DNA of 64,000 nucleotides from Pseudomonadota bacterium (GCA_023423655.1 JAFAFE010000006.1:62001-126000); one strand, 5' to 3'. Numbered from the stretch's first letter, positions 52,936 to 62,350 are shown. Notes: a model not told the origin generated them from the sequence alone. Program-made: numbers and translations.

Positions 52936-54654
52936 ATGATTCTGTTTTCAAAATTATATTATAGGGTCTGCCGCCCGTCCGTCTGCGGACAATGGCTGGC
53001 TATGGCGATGCTGTGCGTCATGGCGGGCGCGCTGTTGCTGTCTGCCCCCGTCCGCGCGCAGACCGTCATCTTTACCGAAGATTTTGAAAATAACCCCAAT
53101 AATGCGTCCAATGGCGCGAAATCCTTTTCCGGCACCGGCGCGATTTATACCGGTGCGAACGGACAAACCTATACCGCTTCGCCCGATTGGCTGAACGGAG
53201 CTTATTGCAACGGCATTGTGCTCAGCACCAACAATAGCAGCGCGCCCGGCTGGTCGCTGGGCAACGCCAAGTGCAGCGCCAACAATAAAAGCTATGACGG
53301 GGTGCGCAATATTGCGCGCGCGATCGGCGATTATCTCATCCAATATGAAGGGCGCACCGCTGGCACCCGCGATACCAACCATATTTTGAGCAGCTATTCG
53401 GAATGTCTCAACGGCGCGTGCAACGCGACGGACGGGATCGGTTCGGGCGCGACCAATGGGGTGATGTTCCGCACGGCTACCCCGCTGAACGTTACCGCGA
53501 ACCGCTTTTATGGCGTTTCCGCGATAATGGCATCGGTCCAATGCGCAACATCGGTGCTGCCCAAGCCGCGCTTCCGCTGGATAAACGGCAATAATGTCGC
53601 CGCGGACGTCGGAGGCGTTCTGGATGTGTGCGGCAATTCGACGCTGTATAGCTACACCAACCTGCAAACCGGGTCGCAATTCCCCAACCCGATCAATATC
53701 AACGTCAAGAAAATCGGCCCGACCCAAGCCATCCGCAACAGCACCAATAAGCTCACGCTCATCCTGTATAATGATGAAGGCCGCACCAACGGCAATGATG
53801 GCGGGTTCGACAATATTGTCGTCACCGACATCACCCCTTCGGTGAGCAAAAACTTTTCCAGCACCACCTTGTCGTCCGGCGCGACCACCAGCCTCAGCTT
53901 CACCATCCGCAACACGCCGGAAAAATATGCAAAGCCAAGCTGGTCCTTTACCGATACGCTGCCGAGCGGGATGAGCCTTGCCAATGCGACGGTGGTGTCC
54001 GACTGCACCGGCGTTACCACCAATGCCGCCAATGATGTGACCGCGCTCGCGGTGAGCGGCTCGCTCGACAATGGCGAAGAAAGCTGCACCGTCACCGTCA
54101 CTGTCAAAATAGCGCCCAACGCAACCGGCACGCTCAATAATTGCGGGAGCAATTTCACCGCGTCCGCCTTCGTCCTGCCGCCTGCTGCTGCAAGCTGTGC
54201 GTCCGTTCGCGTGCTGCCGCAACTGGCGGTGAGCAAAACATCCGCGCCCTATTGGGATCCGGTGAACCTTACCACCAATCCCAAATTCATCCCCGGCGCT
54301 TATGTCAATTATATCATATCGGTCAGCAATCCCGGCCATAATGTGTCGCCCGGCAGCGTGATGGTGATGGATAGCCTGCCGTCACAAGTCAGCCTGTGCG
54401 TGGTCGCCACCGCCCAATGCAGCGCGCCGGTGGTCTGGAATGGCGGGACGTCCGCGCTGACTTACACTTACACATCGCTGTCCAGCACGAGCGATGATGT
54501 GGCCTTTTCCAAGGATAGTATCGATTGGAACTACACCCCCGTTGCGCTTGCCAATGGCACCGACCCGCTCGTGCGCTACATACGCGTGAACCCCAAAGGC
54601 ACGATGGCAACCACCGGCGCGTTCAGCTTCATCCTGCGCGCACTCGTCAAGTAA
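52936..54654 (+). CDS. secreted DUF11-type protein
   Basis: A 572-residue secreted protein. The signal peptide is long and ends APVRAQ (about residue 42). The N-terminal domain is a lectin-like beta-sandwich with several cysteines (EDFENNPNNAS, CNGIVLSTNN, SECLNGACNA). A CARDB/DUF11-like module follows (SVSKNFSSTTLSSGATTSL), then the C-terminal domain shared with the previous gene (YWDPVNLTTNPKFIPGAYVNY to ILRALVK). No anchor or sorting signal. It is likely a cell-surface or matrix protein. It is GC-rich like the chromosome. Confidence 0.8.
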   Translation: MILFSKLYYRVCRPSVCGQWLAMAMLCVMAGALLLSAPVRAQTVIFTEDFENNPNNASNGAKSFSGTGAIYTGANGQTYTASPDWLNGAYCNGIVLSTNNSSAPGWSLGNAKCSANNKSYDGVRNIARAIGDYLIQYEGRTAGTRDTNHILSSYSECLNGACNATDGIGSGATNGVMFRTATPLNVTANRFYGVSAIMASVQCATSVLPKPRFRWINGNNVAADVGGVLDVCGNSTLYSYTNLQTGSQFPNPININVKKIGPTQAIRNSTNKLTLILYNDEGRTNGNDGGFDNIVVTDITPSVSKNFSSTTLSSGATTSLSFTIRNTPEKYAKPSWSFTDTLPSGMSLANATVVSDCTGVTTNAANDVTALAVSGSLDNGEESCTVTVTVKIAPNATGTLNNCGSNFTASAFVLPPAAASCASVRVLPQLAVSKTSAPYWDPVNLTTNPKFIPGAYVNYIISVSNPGHNVSPGSVMVMDSLPSQVSLCVVATAQCSAPVVWNGGTSALTYTYTSLSSTSDDVAFSKDSIDWNYTPVALANGTDPLVRYIRVNPKGTMATTGAFSFILRALVK

Positions 54655-54748
54655 TTCGCGCAAGGATAGGTGCGGTTTTTCTGTCCCTAGCTAATATTCG
54701 CAACAAAATTGTTCCCCGCGCCGCAAAAGCGCATTAGGGCTGGCGTTT

Positions 54749-56122
54749 ATGAGCACGCGAACGACTTCTGCCAAAGCGGACCCGGTCATCGAAAACCGGG
54801 ACCAACTCATCTTGCCCATGCAGAAGGGCGAAAAGCCCAAGGAACGCTGGCGGATCGGCACCGAACATGAAAAATTCGTGTTCGATGTGCGCGACCATCA
54901 TGCGCCCGCCTATGACGAAAAGGGCGGCATCCGCGACCTGCTTGTGGCGCTGGAACGCTATGACTGGGAGCCGATTGTCGAGGGCGGCAATATCATCGCA
55001 CTGTCGGGCCGTGATGGCGCGGTGAGCCTTGAGCCGGCGGGGCAGCTCGAACTTTCCGGCGCGCCGCTTGAAAATCTCCACCAGACTTGCGCCGAAACCG
55101 GACGCCATCTGAAGCAGGTCAAGGAAGTGGGCGGCGAACTGGGCAAGGGCTTTTTGGGCCTTGGCATGTGGCCGGACAAGACCCGCACCGACCTCCCGAT
55201 CATGCCCAAGGGCCGCTATGCGATCATGCTCGACCATATGCCCAAGGTTGGCAGCATGGGCCTCGACATGATGCTGAGAACCTGCACCATCCAGGTCAAT
55301 CTCGATTATTCCAGCGAAGCCGATATGGCGGAAAAATTCCGCGTCGGGCTTGCGTTACAACCGCTTGCGACCGCGCTGTTCGCCAATTCGCCCTTCACCG
55401 AAGGCAAGCCCAATGGCTATCTCTCCTATCGCAGCCATATCTGGACCGACACAGACCCGCACCGCACGGGGATGCTGCCGTTCGTGTTCGAAGACGGGTT
55501 CGGCTATGAACGCTATGTCGACTATATGCTCGATGTGCCGATGTATTTTGTCTATCGCGACGGCAGATATATCAATGCGGCGGGCTTGAGTTTCCGCGAT
55601 TTTATGAAGGGCGAATTGTCCGTCCTCCCCGGCGAATTGCCGCGCGAAAGCGACTGGATCGACCATCTTTCGACCGCCTTTCCCGAAGTGCGGCTCAAAA
55701 GCTTCCTCGAAATGCGCGGCGCGGATGGTGGCCCGTGGAAACGCATCTGCGCCCTCCCCGCTTTCTGGGTCGGCTTGCTGTATGACCAGAACGCGCTCGA
55801 TGCAGCATGGGACTTGGTCAAGGGCTGGACGATGGAAGAACGCCAGTTATTGCGCGACAGCGTGCCGAAATTCGGCCTCGATGCTCCGATCCCCGGCGGC
55901 CGCAAGCTCATCGACATAGCAGGCGAAGTGCTGGACATTTCCACCGCAGGCCTTGTCGCGCGCGGCGAGGTCAATTCGATGGGCGAAAATGAAAGCGGCT
56001 TTCTGGAGCCGCTGCGCGATACGGTGCGCACCGGCAAAGTCCCGGCACAAAAATTGCTCGACCTCTATCATGGCGCATGGGGCGGTGATGTCAGTCCGGT
56101 CTATGACGAGATGGCGTTTTAG
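54749..56122 (+). CDS. gshA: glutamate-cysteine ligase, alphaproteobacterial/plant-type
   Basis: A 457-residue enzyme making gamma-glutamylcysteine, the first step to glutathione. RWRIGTEHEKFVF, IALSGRDGAVSLEPAGQLEL, TCTIQVNLDYSSEADM and SFLEMRGADGGPW are conserved in this class, which differs from enterobacterial GshA. It provides the substrate pool for glutathione enzymes such as yghU in this window. It begins 94 bases after the DUF11 gene. Confidence 0.93.
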   Translation: MSTRTTSAKADPVIENRDQLILPMQKGEKPKERWRIGTEHEKFVFDVRDHHAPAYDEKGGIRDLLVALERYDWEPIVEGGNIIALSGRDGAVSLEPAGQLELSGAPLENLHQTCAETGRHLKQVKEVGGELGKGFLGLGMWPDKTRTDLPIMPKGRYAIMLDHMPKVGSMGLDMMLRTCTIQVNLDYSSEADMAEKFRVGLALQPLATALFANSPFTEGKPNGYLSYRSHIWTDTDPHRTGMLPFVFEDGFGYERYVDYMLDVPMYFVYRDGRYINAAGLSFRDFMKGELSVLPGELPRESDWIDHLSTAFPEVRLKSFLEMRGADGGPWKRICALPAFWVGLLYDQNALDAAWDLVKGWTMEERQLLRDSVPKFGLDAPIPGGRKLIDIAGEVLDISTAGLVARGEVNSMGENESGFLEPLRDTVRTGKVPAQKLLDLYHGAWGGDVSPVYDEMAF

Positions 56123-56146
56123 TTTTAATAACCGTCCCTTTAATAA

Positions 56147-56296
56147 CCGTCATTGCGAGCGCCGACAGGCGCGCGGCAATCCAGAGCCAAGCCACACACC
56201 GGTATGGTGAGGCACCTTGCGCTGAAAGTCTCTGGATTGCTTCGTCGCTGCGCTCCTCGCAATGACGGTGAGGATATATTACGGTGAGGGTATATT
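56147..56296. repeat. nested palindromic repeat plus 16-bp direct repeat
   Basis: CCGTCATTGCGAG (56147-56159) pairs with CTCGCAATGACGG (56256-56268); CAATCCAGAG (56177-56186) pairs with CTCTGGATTG (56230-56239). This is the same layout as 26573-26661. Directly after it, ACGGTGAGGATATATT (56265-56280) is repeated with one mismatch at 56281-56296, reaching into the stop codon of the next gene. Confidence 0.85.
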
Positions 56297-57716
56297 ACAA
56301 CGCAGGCGGGCCTTCCGTCCGCAACACCGCGGTCCTCGGTGTCTTGCGGAACAGGCGGTTGAGTGCCTTGGTCACCGGCGCATAGCGTTCCGCCCAGTTC
56401 CAATACGCCACATAGGCAGGGTCGGCGAGTAGATGCTTTTCTTCGGTCTTGGCGCGCCAATAATAAACGCCGCTCACCAGCGCCAGCATCACCGTGTTGC
56501 GCACCATATCGACCATATTCCCGTTGGTCACAAAGAAGGGCAAGGTCGCGAGCCACCAGAAGCTATTCTTGGAAATATAGGCCGGGTGCCGGACATAGGC
56601 ATAAGGCCCGTCGGTCAGCACCCCGCGATGGGTGAGGTTGGAAAAGCGCAGGCCGAACGCAATCGTCGCCCATGCATAAATGGCGGTCAAAAATATCAAT
56701 ATGCCGCCATAAACAGCGAGCAGCACCGGCTGCCCCGCCATCCATTGCGCCCAGCTACCATCACCATAGGTGGCATGGCGATAATCAAGGATGCTGCCTT
56801 CGCCCATCATCACAAAGGGCGGATAACAGATTAATGCGGCCACCCATCCGGCAAGGAAGGGATTGGCCGAACGGATGTGGGAATCCAGCGGCTTCATCGT
56901 CAGCAAATAGCCGACCATCGCGACATGCACGTCGAACAGGAACATGAGGTTGATGAGCGCCATGCTGATCCGCACCGGATCGCCTTCGATTTGATCGAGC
57001 GGCATATTGATGATGCCTGCAAAATTGCCCGGCACAATCGAGAGCATGAACGCGATGAAAAAGCCTTTGACGCCCCAAGCGCGCCAGTGGCGGTAAATTT
57101 CTTCGCGATCGGCGTCTTTGCGCCCGAGCAACCATGCGCCGAACGCATAAGCGCCGTCCTTGGGTTCGCGCAGTCGCCGGTCGAGCCAGATTACATAAGG
57201 GATGGTGATAAGCGCGATGAAGGGCATCCAGCCCATCAGCACATCCATCGCAAACACATAATCGCCGCGCCAATACCAGCGCGCGATGCAATAAACGAAG
57301 GCGATAATCGCCCAAGTCGCCCACAGCCCCGCTATTTTGGTGAAGCTGATGCTTTTGATGTCGGCAAAGGCGCGTGGCGGGCCGTCCCAATCAATGCCGG
57401 TGGTCGGATTGCGGTGGACCTTGTCGACAAAGACGGACCAAGCGACCATCGGTATCCCCGCCGCCAACACACAGGTCAGCGCCGAATAGCGGCCATCCAT
57501 GCCATAGAGGCGCGCGATGGTAACCCAGACCAGCAAACCGGCAACACCCAGCCAGCCGACCACAGGACTCCAGCCCGACGGCGGCTTTACCGGCGAGATT
57601 TCCGCACCGGTTTCCGCACTGGTTTTGGCACCATTTTGTGGTGCGAAACCTGTGTTTTCATTTGTAAAATTTGATTTACCGTCCTGCGAATCACTTTGCG
57701 AATCGGTTACCGCCAT
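56295..57716 (-). CDS. isoprenylcysteine carboxyl methyltransferase-like membrane protein
   Basis: A 473-residue membrane protein with about ten hydrophobic helices. The C-terminal part has the ICMT/PEMT-type SAM-binding signature GPYAYVRHPAYISKN followed by helices and the EEKHLLADPAYVAY segment. The N-terminal 45 residues are polar and rich in Ser/Asn/Glu, probably disordered. Family members methylate lipids or isoprenylated substrates; the substrate here is unknown. Its stop lies inside a 16-bp direct repeat. Confidence 0.8.
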   Translation of the reverse strand: MAVTDSQSDSQDGKSNFTNENTGFAPQNGAKTSAETGAEISPVKPPSGWSPVVGWLGVAGLLVWVTIARLYGMDGRYSALTCVLAAGIPMVAWSVFVDKVHRNPTTGIDWDGPPRAFADIKSISFTKIAGLWATWAIIAFVYCIARWYWRGDYVFAMDVLMGWMPFIALITIPYVIWLDRRLREPKDGAYAFGAWLLGRKDADREEIYRHWRAWGVKGFFIAFMLSIVPGNFAGIINMPLDQIEGDPVRISMALINLMFLFDVHVAMVGYLLTMKPLDSHIRSANPFLAGWVAALICYPPFVMMGEGSILDYRHATYGDGSWAQWMAGQPVLLAVYGGILIFLTAIYAWATIAFGLRFSNLTHRGVLTDGPYAYVRHPAYISKNSFWWLATLPFFVTNGNMVDMVRNTVMLALVSGVYYWRAKTEEKHLLADPAYVAYWNWAERYAPVTKALNRLFRKTPRTAVLRTEGPPAL

Positions 57717-57815
57717 AAGGCTAACTTTCTGATTTTATTTGATTTCCATCGCAAAGACTATGCTATCAGCAAATGGTAATTATGTCGTGAACGATATTCT
57801 GTTCATTTTCGGTTC

Positions 57816-59135
57816 ATGCGCAAAAGGCATGAGTTTCTTCAACTGGCCGCAAACCGCTTTCGACTCGTCACGAGTCCGGAGGCTATGATTCGGATTCCGG
57901 TCCCCTTCCTGTTACAGGCGCCCCAATCAAATTCAGAGCCAATAAGAGCACGGGGTCGTAAACACGTGAAAAATTCAGGAAAACGGGAAGCGCTGCAACA
58001 GCGGCTGGCCTCCCTGTTTCAGGATCGTGAGCTGTTCCTTCGCACAGAAGGCCATGTGAAGTTCCTGAAAATTACTGCAAAAGCTCAGCGCACCGCGGCC
58101 ATCTCGGCTGCGGCGCTTGTCGTTGGATGGGTCGGTTTCACCGGCTTCATGTTCACCAGTCATGTTTTGACAGCAAATGAACGCACGGAACTCGCGGCCA
58201 AGGAAGTCGCCGTTGCGCGCTCCGAAAGCAAAGTCGAAGCCTATCGCGACCGTGTGGAAAGCACGGCAGCCGAGCTTGAAGCCCGCCAAAAATATCTCGA
58301 AGCGTTGATGAGCACCCATGTTGCGCCCGATGCCCCGCCATCGCCCGAAGCAACACCTGCTATCAAGCCCGCTGCGGCCAACCAGATTAAGGGCGGGACG
58401 CCCGACATCGCGAAAGAACTGGCAGCGCTTGATGCCATCCGCATGCGACAGGATGCACTTGCGGCACAATTGCTGAGCCTTGCGACCGACCGCACTGCGC
58501 GCGCCGAAGCGGCTATTCGCGACCTTGGGATCAATCCCGCCGTGCTTGCCGCCAATGCGCGTCAAGGCATGGGTGGTCCGTTCCTGCCTTTGCCGGAATC
58601 GCGCCTCATCAAAAAAATCAAAGATCCTGTGATGTTGAAGCTCAACAGCCTGTTCAACCATATGGCATCGCTTGAACAGGCGTTGGTGGCGCTTCCCTCG
58701 GGCCAGCCCTCGGTCGTCATGATGACGTCGTCCAGCTATGGTTATCGCAGCGATCCGTTTACCGGCGCAGGCGCGATGCACTCCGGCCTTGATTTCCCCG
58801 GCCCCATCGGATCGCCGATTATGGCCTCGGCCCCCGGCGTGGTGAGCTTTGTCGGGCAAAAGTCGGGCTATGGCAATGTCGTCGAGGTCGATCATGGCAG
58901 CGGCTTTATGACGCGCTATGCCCACCTTTCCGGTTTCGACACGCGCGTGGGCGCGAAAGTATCGGCCGGACAGAAAATCGCGCGCATGGGCTCGACCGGA
59001 CGGTCGACCGGCTCGCATCTCCATTTTGAAGTCCGTCTTAACGGCGAGGCGTTGGACCCTCGCAGATTTTTGGAGGCAGATACGGATGTTCTCGCGGGGC
59101 AAATTCACAGACGAAGAGACGGCTCCCCCTTCTAG
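57816..59135 (+). CDS. M23 family peptidoglycan endopeptidase with coiled coil
   Basis: A 439-residue membrane-anchored metallopeptidase. One transmembrane helix (AAISAAALVVGWVGFTGFMF), a long coiled coil, and a C-terminal LytM/M23 domain are visible. The zinc motifs are HSGLD and HLHFE, and GYGNVVEVDHG is present. The true start may be the in-frame GTG at 57966. It overlaps the bactofilin gene by 50 bp. Bactofilin scaffolds are known to localise such peptidases for cell-shape control. Confidence 0.9.
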   Translation: MRKRHEFLQLAANRFRLVTSPEAMIRIPVPFLLQAPQSNSEPIRARGRKHVKNSGKREALQQRLASLFQDRELFLRTEGHVKFLKITAKAQRTAAISAAALVVGWVGFTGFMFTSHVLTANERTELAAKEVAVARSESKVEAYRDRVESTAAELEARQKYLEALMSTHVAPDAPPSPEATPAIKPAAANQIKGGTPDIAKELAALDAIRMRQDALAAQLLSLATDRTARAEAAIRDLGINPAVLAANARQGMGGPFLPLPESRLIKKIKDPVMLKLNSLFNHMASLEQALVALPSGQPSVVMMTSSSYGYRSDPFTGAGAMHSGLDFPGPIGSPIMASAPGVVSFVGQKSGYGNVVEVDHGSGFMTRYAHLSGFDTRVGAKVSAGQKIARMGSTGRSTGSHLHFEVRLNGEALDPRRFLEADTDVLAGQIHRRRDGSPF

Positions 59136-59520
59136 AATGGCCACAGGGGGGCGCAACACCACATTTTCGATCATCGGTTCGGATGTTGTCATTACCGGCA
59201 ATATCGCCGCATCGGTGGACCTCCATGTTGACGGGCAGGTCGAAGGCGACCTCACCTGCGCCGCGCTGGTGCAGGGCGAAGGCAGCCGCATCACGGGCGC
59301 GATTACCGCCGAAAGCGCGCGGCTTGCGGGACGGGTTGAAGGCTCGATCAACGCCAAGCTGCTGGTCGTCGAACGCAGCGTGCGCATTACCGGCGATGTG
59401 AGCTATGACAATCTCACCATCGAACCCGGCGCCCAGGTCGATGGCCGCTTCACCCAGCGCGACAAAGCGACGGACCTGCATCTGGTAACGGATAATATGG
59501 ACCATAGCATCGCGGGGTGA
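59086..59520 (+). CDS. bactofilin (polymer-forming cytoskeletal protein)
   Basis: A 144-residue bactofilin. The core (FSIIGSDVVITGNI, DGQVEGDL, RITGAITAESARLAGRVEGSI, VRITGDVSYDNLTI) has the short beta-helical repeats that polymerise without nucleotide. GGAGG lies nine bases before the ATG at 59086, inside the end of the M23 peptidase gene. The overlap implies coupled expression and supports a shared role in localised peptidoglycan remodelling. Confidence 0.92.
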   Translation: MFSRGKFTDEETAPPSRMATGGRNTTFSIIGSDVVITGNIAASVDLHVDGQVEGDLTCAALVQGEGSRITGAITAESARLAGRVEGSINAKLLVVERSVRITGDVSYDNLTIEPGAQVDGRFTQRDKATDLHLVTDNMDHSIAG

Positions 59521-59869
59521 TGGAGGGGCATCGCGTCCCATGCGGTTGATGTGTGTGCTGCTTGCGCTGCGCCAAGGTGTACGGTCGGGTGCGTTACCCT
59601 TTCCGTGAGGGACGTTGGTATGATTTACCCCTTTCCGTTCGTCCTGAGTAGGCCCGCAAGGGCCGTATCGAAGGATAGTCGAATAGCGCCAAGTGTGAGC
59701 AAGCACAGCTTCCGTCACCCCGGCCCTTCGATACACCAGCTTGTCCTGCGGCCAAGCTGCCACTCAGGGCGAACGGCTGGAGGGAGTGAATGGTGAGTAA
59801 TATGAGGAAAATAGGGTAGAGATTGGGAGGGTGGAGTAAAGCGCATCGGCCTTCTTCCCTTCCCCCCGG
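59521..59869. repeat. intergenic region with nested inverted repeat
   Basis: CCGTTCGTCCTGAGT (59635-59649) pairs with ACTCAGGGCGAACGG (59762-59776) with one mismatch, and GTATCGAAGG (59665-59674) pairs with CCTTCGATAC (59724-59733). The rest of this 349-bp space between bactofilin and yifB has no gene I can support. Confidence 0.75.
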
Positions 59870-61417
59870 TCAATTCCGTGGCGCTTGCCTCCTATAACTC
59901 AGTGCCTCGGCGACATGGACGCGGCTTACTATATCCGCGCCTGCCAAGTCCGCAATCGTGCGGGATACCCGCAAAATCCTTGTATAGCCGCGCGCGGAGA
60001 GGCGCATGGCTTCGGCGGCTTGGGCCAATAATTGGCGTCCGGCCTCGTCGGGCATGGCATGGGTGTCGAGCCATTTGCCGTCACATTCCGCATTGGTGCG
60101 CGGACCGTCCGGGCCATAGCGGGCGGTTTGCCGCGCGCGGGCCGCGACCACGCGGGCGCGCACTTCAGCCGAGCCTTCAGCGGGCGGCGGCATGACCAGA
60201 TCGGCAGCGGTAACGGCTTCGACCTCGACATGCAGGTCAATGCGGTCGAGCATCGGCCCCGATACTTTGGCCTGATAATCCGCAGCACAACGCGGCGCGC
60301 GCGAACAGCCAAGCGCCGGATCGCCCAAATGCCCGCAGCGGCACGGGTTCATCGCGGCGATAAGCTGCACCCGCGCGGGGAAAGTGACGTGGCTGTTGGC
60401 ACGCGCCACACTTATCTCACCGGTTTCGAGCGGTTGGCGCAGGCTATCGAGGACGGTGCGCTGGAATTCCGGCAGTTCGTCGAGGAATAACACACCGAGA
60501 TGCGCCAAACTCACCTCGCCCGGCTTGACCCGCAAGCCGCCGCCGACCAGTGCGGGCATCGAGGCGCTATGATGCGGGCTGCGGAACGGACGGGTGCGCA
60601 CCAGCCGCCCGCCGTCCAATGTCCCGGCGACGCTCGCAACCATCGACACTTCGAGCGCCTCGGCGGGTGTCAGATCGGGGAGGATGCCGGGAAGGCAGGA
60701 CGCCATCAAACTTTTGCCCGCGCCCGGCGGCCCGCACATCAGCAGATTATGCCCGCCCGCCGCCGCGATTTCGAGCGCGCGCTTGGCGACCTCCTGCCCT
60801 TTGACCTGCACAAGGTCGGTCGCATGGACCGGCTCTTCCATCTGCCCCGGCTGAGGCGGAGGCAGGCGCGTCGTGCCGCGAAAATGGTTGAGGAGCGCGA
60901 GCAGGTCCGGCGCGGCAATCACTTCGACCTCACCCGCCCATGCAGCTTCCGCGCCTTGGGCGAGCGGACAGACCAGCCCCATCTCCTGCGCGCCCGCATG
61001 GAGCGCGGCGAGCAATACGCCGGGCGAGGGCGCAATCCGCCCGTCCAGCCCCAATTCTCCGACGAAAATATAATGGCGCAACGCTTCGGCATCCATCACC
61101 CCCATCGCGCCGAGCAAGGCGAGCGCAATCGGCAGGTCATAATGAGAGCCTTCCTTGGGCAGGTCCGCAGGCGACAGGTTGACCGTCACCCGCTTGGGCG
61201 GAAAGCTTAACCCCAGCGCCGCAATCGCGCCGCGCACCCGCTCGCGGCTTTCGCCCACCGCTTTGTCGCCAAGGCCGACCACGCTGAACGAGGGCATACC
61301 GGGCGTAAGCTGGCACTGCACCTCGACGCTGCGCGCTTCAAGGCCAAGATAAGCGACGGTTTGAACCAGTGCGACCAGACAAGCCCCCTTTGCGGCCAAG
61401 GCGCCGCGCATCCTCAT
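59870..61417 (-). CDS. YifB/ComM-type magnesium-chelatase-like AAA+ protein
   Basis: A 515-residue protein. The N-terminal ChlI/Lon-like domain (YLGLEARSVEVQCQLTPGMP, VGLGDKAVGESRERV) is followed by a Mg-chelatase AAA+ core with Walker A GPPGAGKSL, LFLDELPEF as Walker B, and the C-terminal domain with RGYTRILRVSRTIADL. ComM helicases of this family promote branch migration in transformation recombination; this role is inferred. The start could be 61417 or 61411. Confidence 0.93.
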   Translation of the reverse strand: MRMRGALAAKGACLVALVQTVAYLGLEARSVEVQCQLTPGMPSFSVVGLGDKAVGESRERVRGAIAALGLSFPPKRVTVNLSPADLPKEGSHYDLPIALALLGAMGVMDAEALRHYIFVGELGLDGRIAPSPGVLLAALHAGAQEMGLVCPLAQGAEAAWAGEVEVIAAPDLLALLNHFRGTTRLPPPQPGQMEEPVHATDLVQVKGQEVAKRALEIAAAGGHNLLMCGPPGAGKSLMASCLPGILPDLTPAEALEVSMVASVAGTLDGGRLVRTRPFRSPHHSASMPALVGGGLRVKPGEVSLAHLGVLFLDELPEFQRTVLDSLRQPLETGEISVARANSHVTFPARVQLIAAMNPCRCGHLGDPALGCSRAPRCAADYQAKVSGPMLDRIDLHVEVEAVTAADLVMPPPAEGSAEVRARVVAARARQTARYGPDGPRTNAECDGKWLDTHAMPDEAGRQLLAQAAEAMRLSARGYTRILRVSRTIADLAGADIVSRVHVAEALSYRRQAPRN

Positions 61418-61532
61418 TCCCTATTTGTTCTCCCTTCCTACACGCCGGTCCGCCCCGGAGTCGAGATGAAATTTCAAGCACCTCGCTGCCCCTCCCTTGT
61501 CAAGCCGCCCTACCTGTCCCACTTTCACTATT

Positions 61533-61832
61533 ATGATGGCACATTATCATCGCTGGCGGCAAAACAGCACGGTAAGATTGTGCCTGTTTGCCGTCGGTAT
61601 TTTGCTGATTATCACCGCGCCCTTGGTCGGCGTCATCCCCGGCCCCGGCGGCTTGGTGGTGTTCGCGCTGGGCTTGGCGCTGGTGCTGCAAAATTCGCGC
61701 TGGGCCAAGAAACGCTATGTCGCGTTCAAGCGCCGCTGGCCCAAACATGGCGAATGGACCGACTGGGGCTTGCGCCGCGAAAGCTATAAGCGCCGCACCG
61801 AGCTTGCCAAACAGCAACAGGATGGCGGGTAG
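61533..61832 (+). CDS. PGPGW-type small membrane protein
   Basis: A 99-residue protein with two hydrophobic segments joined by the PGPGG turn (FAVGILLIITAPLVGV and LVVFALGLALVLQ), then a basic tail. This matches the PGPGW transmembrane family of unknown function. Start 61533 or 61536; no clear ribosome-binding site. Confidence 0.75.
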   Translation: MMAHYHRWRQNSTVRLCLFAVGILLIITAPLVGVIPGPGGLVVFALGLALVLQNSRWAKKRYVAFKRRWPKHGEWTDWGLRRESYKRRTELAKQQQDGG

Positions 61833-61980
61833 GACCGCAAGGTTATAAAATCATTTGCTTCTGGAATAACGAATATCGGGATAAGCGGGGGGCTGCGCTG
61901 GAGCGGCTTGCCGGTGTGATTGTGGAGAGGTCACCCTCATCCAGCTACGACTAGGCAGCACGCTGCCAAGTCTTCGCATC

Positions 61981-62001
61981 CTTCTCCCATCAAGGGAGAA
62001 G
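61981..62001. repeat. 8-bp palindrome CTTCTCCC-ATCAA-GGGAGAAG
   Basis: A perfect hairpin in the 342-bp space between the PGPGW gene and rpmH. The preceding 60 bases (CACCCTCATCCAGC...) look like the rest of a dispersed intergenic repeat. Otherwise this space contains only the rpmH promoter. Confidence 0.65.
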
Positions 62002-62065
62002 AATCCCCGCCTCGTGCCCCGTCCCTTCCCTACCCCTTTTCCTGCCCTTTCTGCGCCAGTCCCTG

Positions 62066-62094
62066 TTGACTTTTACAAAGAATCTGCCTAATCG
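62066..62094 (+). promoter_or_regulatory. predicted rpmH promoter
   Basis: TTGACT (62066-62071), a 17-base spacer and TAATCG (62089-62094) give a good housekeeping-type promoter, leaving a leader of about 75 bases to rpmH. Confidence 0.6.
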
Positions 62095-62174
62095 CGCCTC
62101 CCATGGCGGCCGCATGACCCGGTTGGGTGCGCGGCCTTTCACTTTTTTTACGATATTATTTAAGGACGATCGCG

Positions 62175-62309
62175 ATGAAGCGCACTTTCCAACCCAGCAA
62201 TCTCGTGCGTGCGCGCCGTCACGGTTTCCGCACCCGCATGGCAACCCCCGGTGGCCGCAAGGTTATCCGCGCGCGCCGCGCCCGTGGCCGCAAGGTTCTG
62301 TCCGCGTAA
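62175..62309 (+). CDS. rpmH: 50S ribosomal protein bL34
   Basis: A complete 44-residue L34 (MKRTFQPSNLVRARRHGF to RKVLSA), highly basic, a structural part of the large ribosomal subunit. AAGGA lies eight bases before the ATG at 62175. First gene of the rpmH-rnpA-yidD-yidC cluster. Confidence 0.98.
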   Translation: MKRTFQPSNLVRARRHGFRTRMATPGGRKVIRARRARGRKVLSA

Positions 62310-62350
62310 TTTTACGCGCGATTGCTCACGCCTGTCGTAGATAGCAATCC

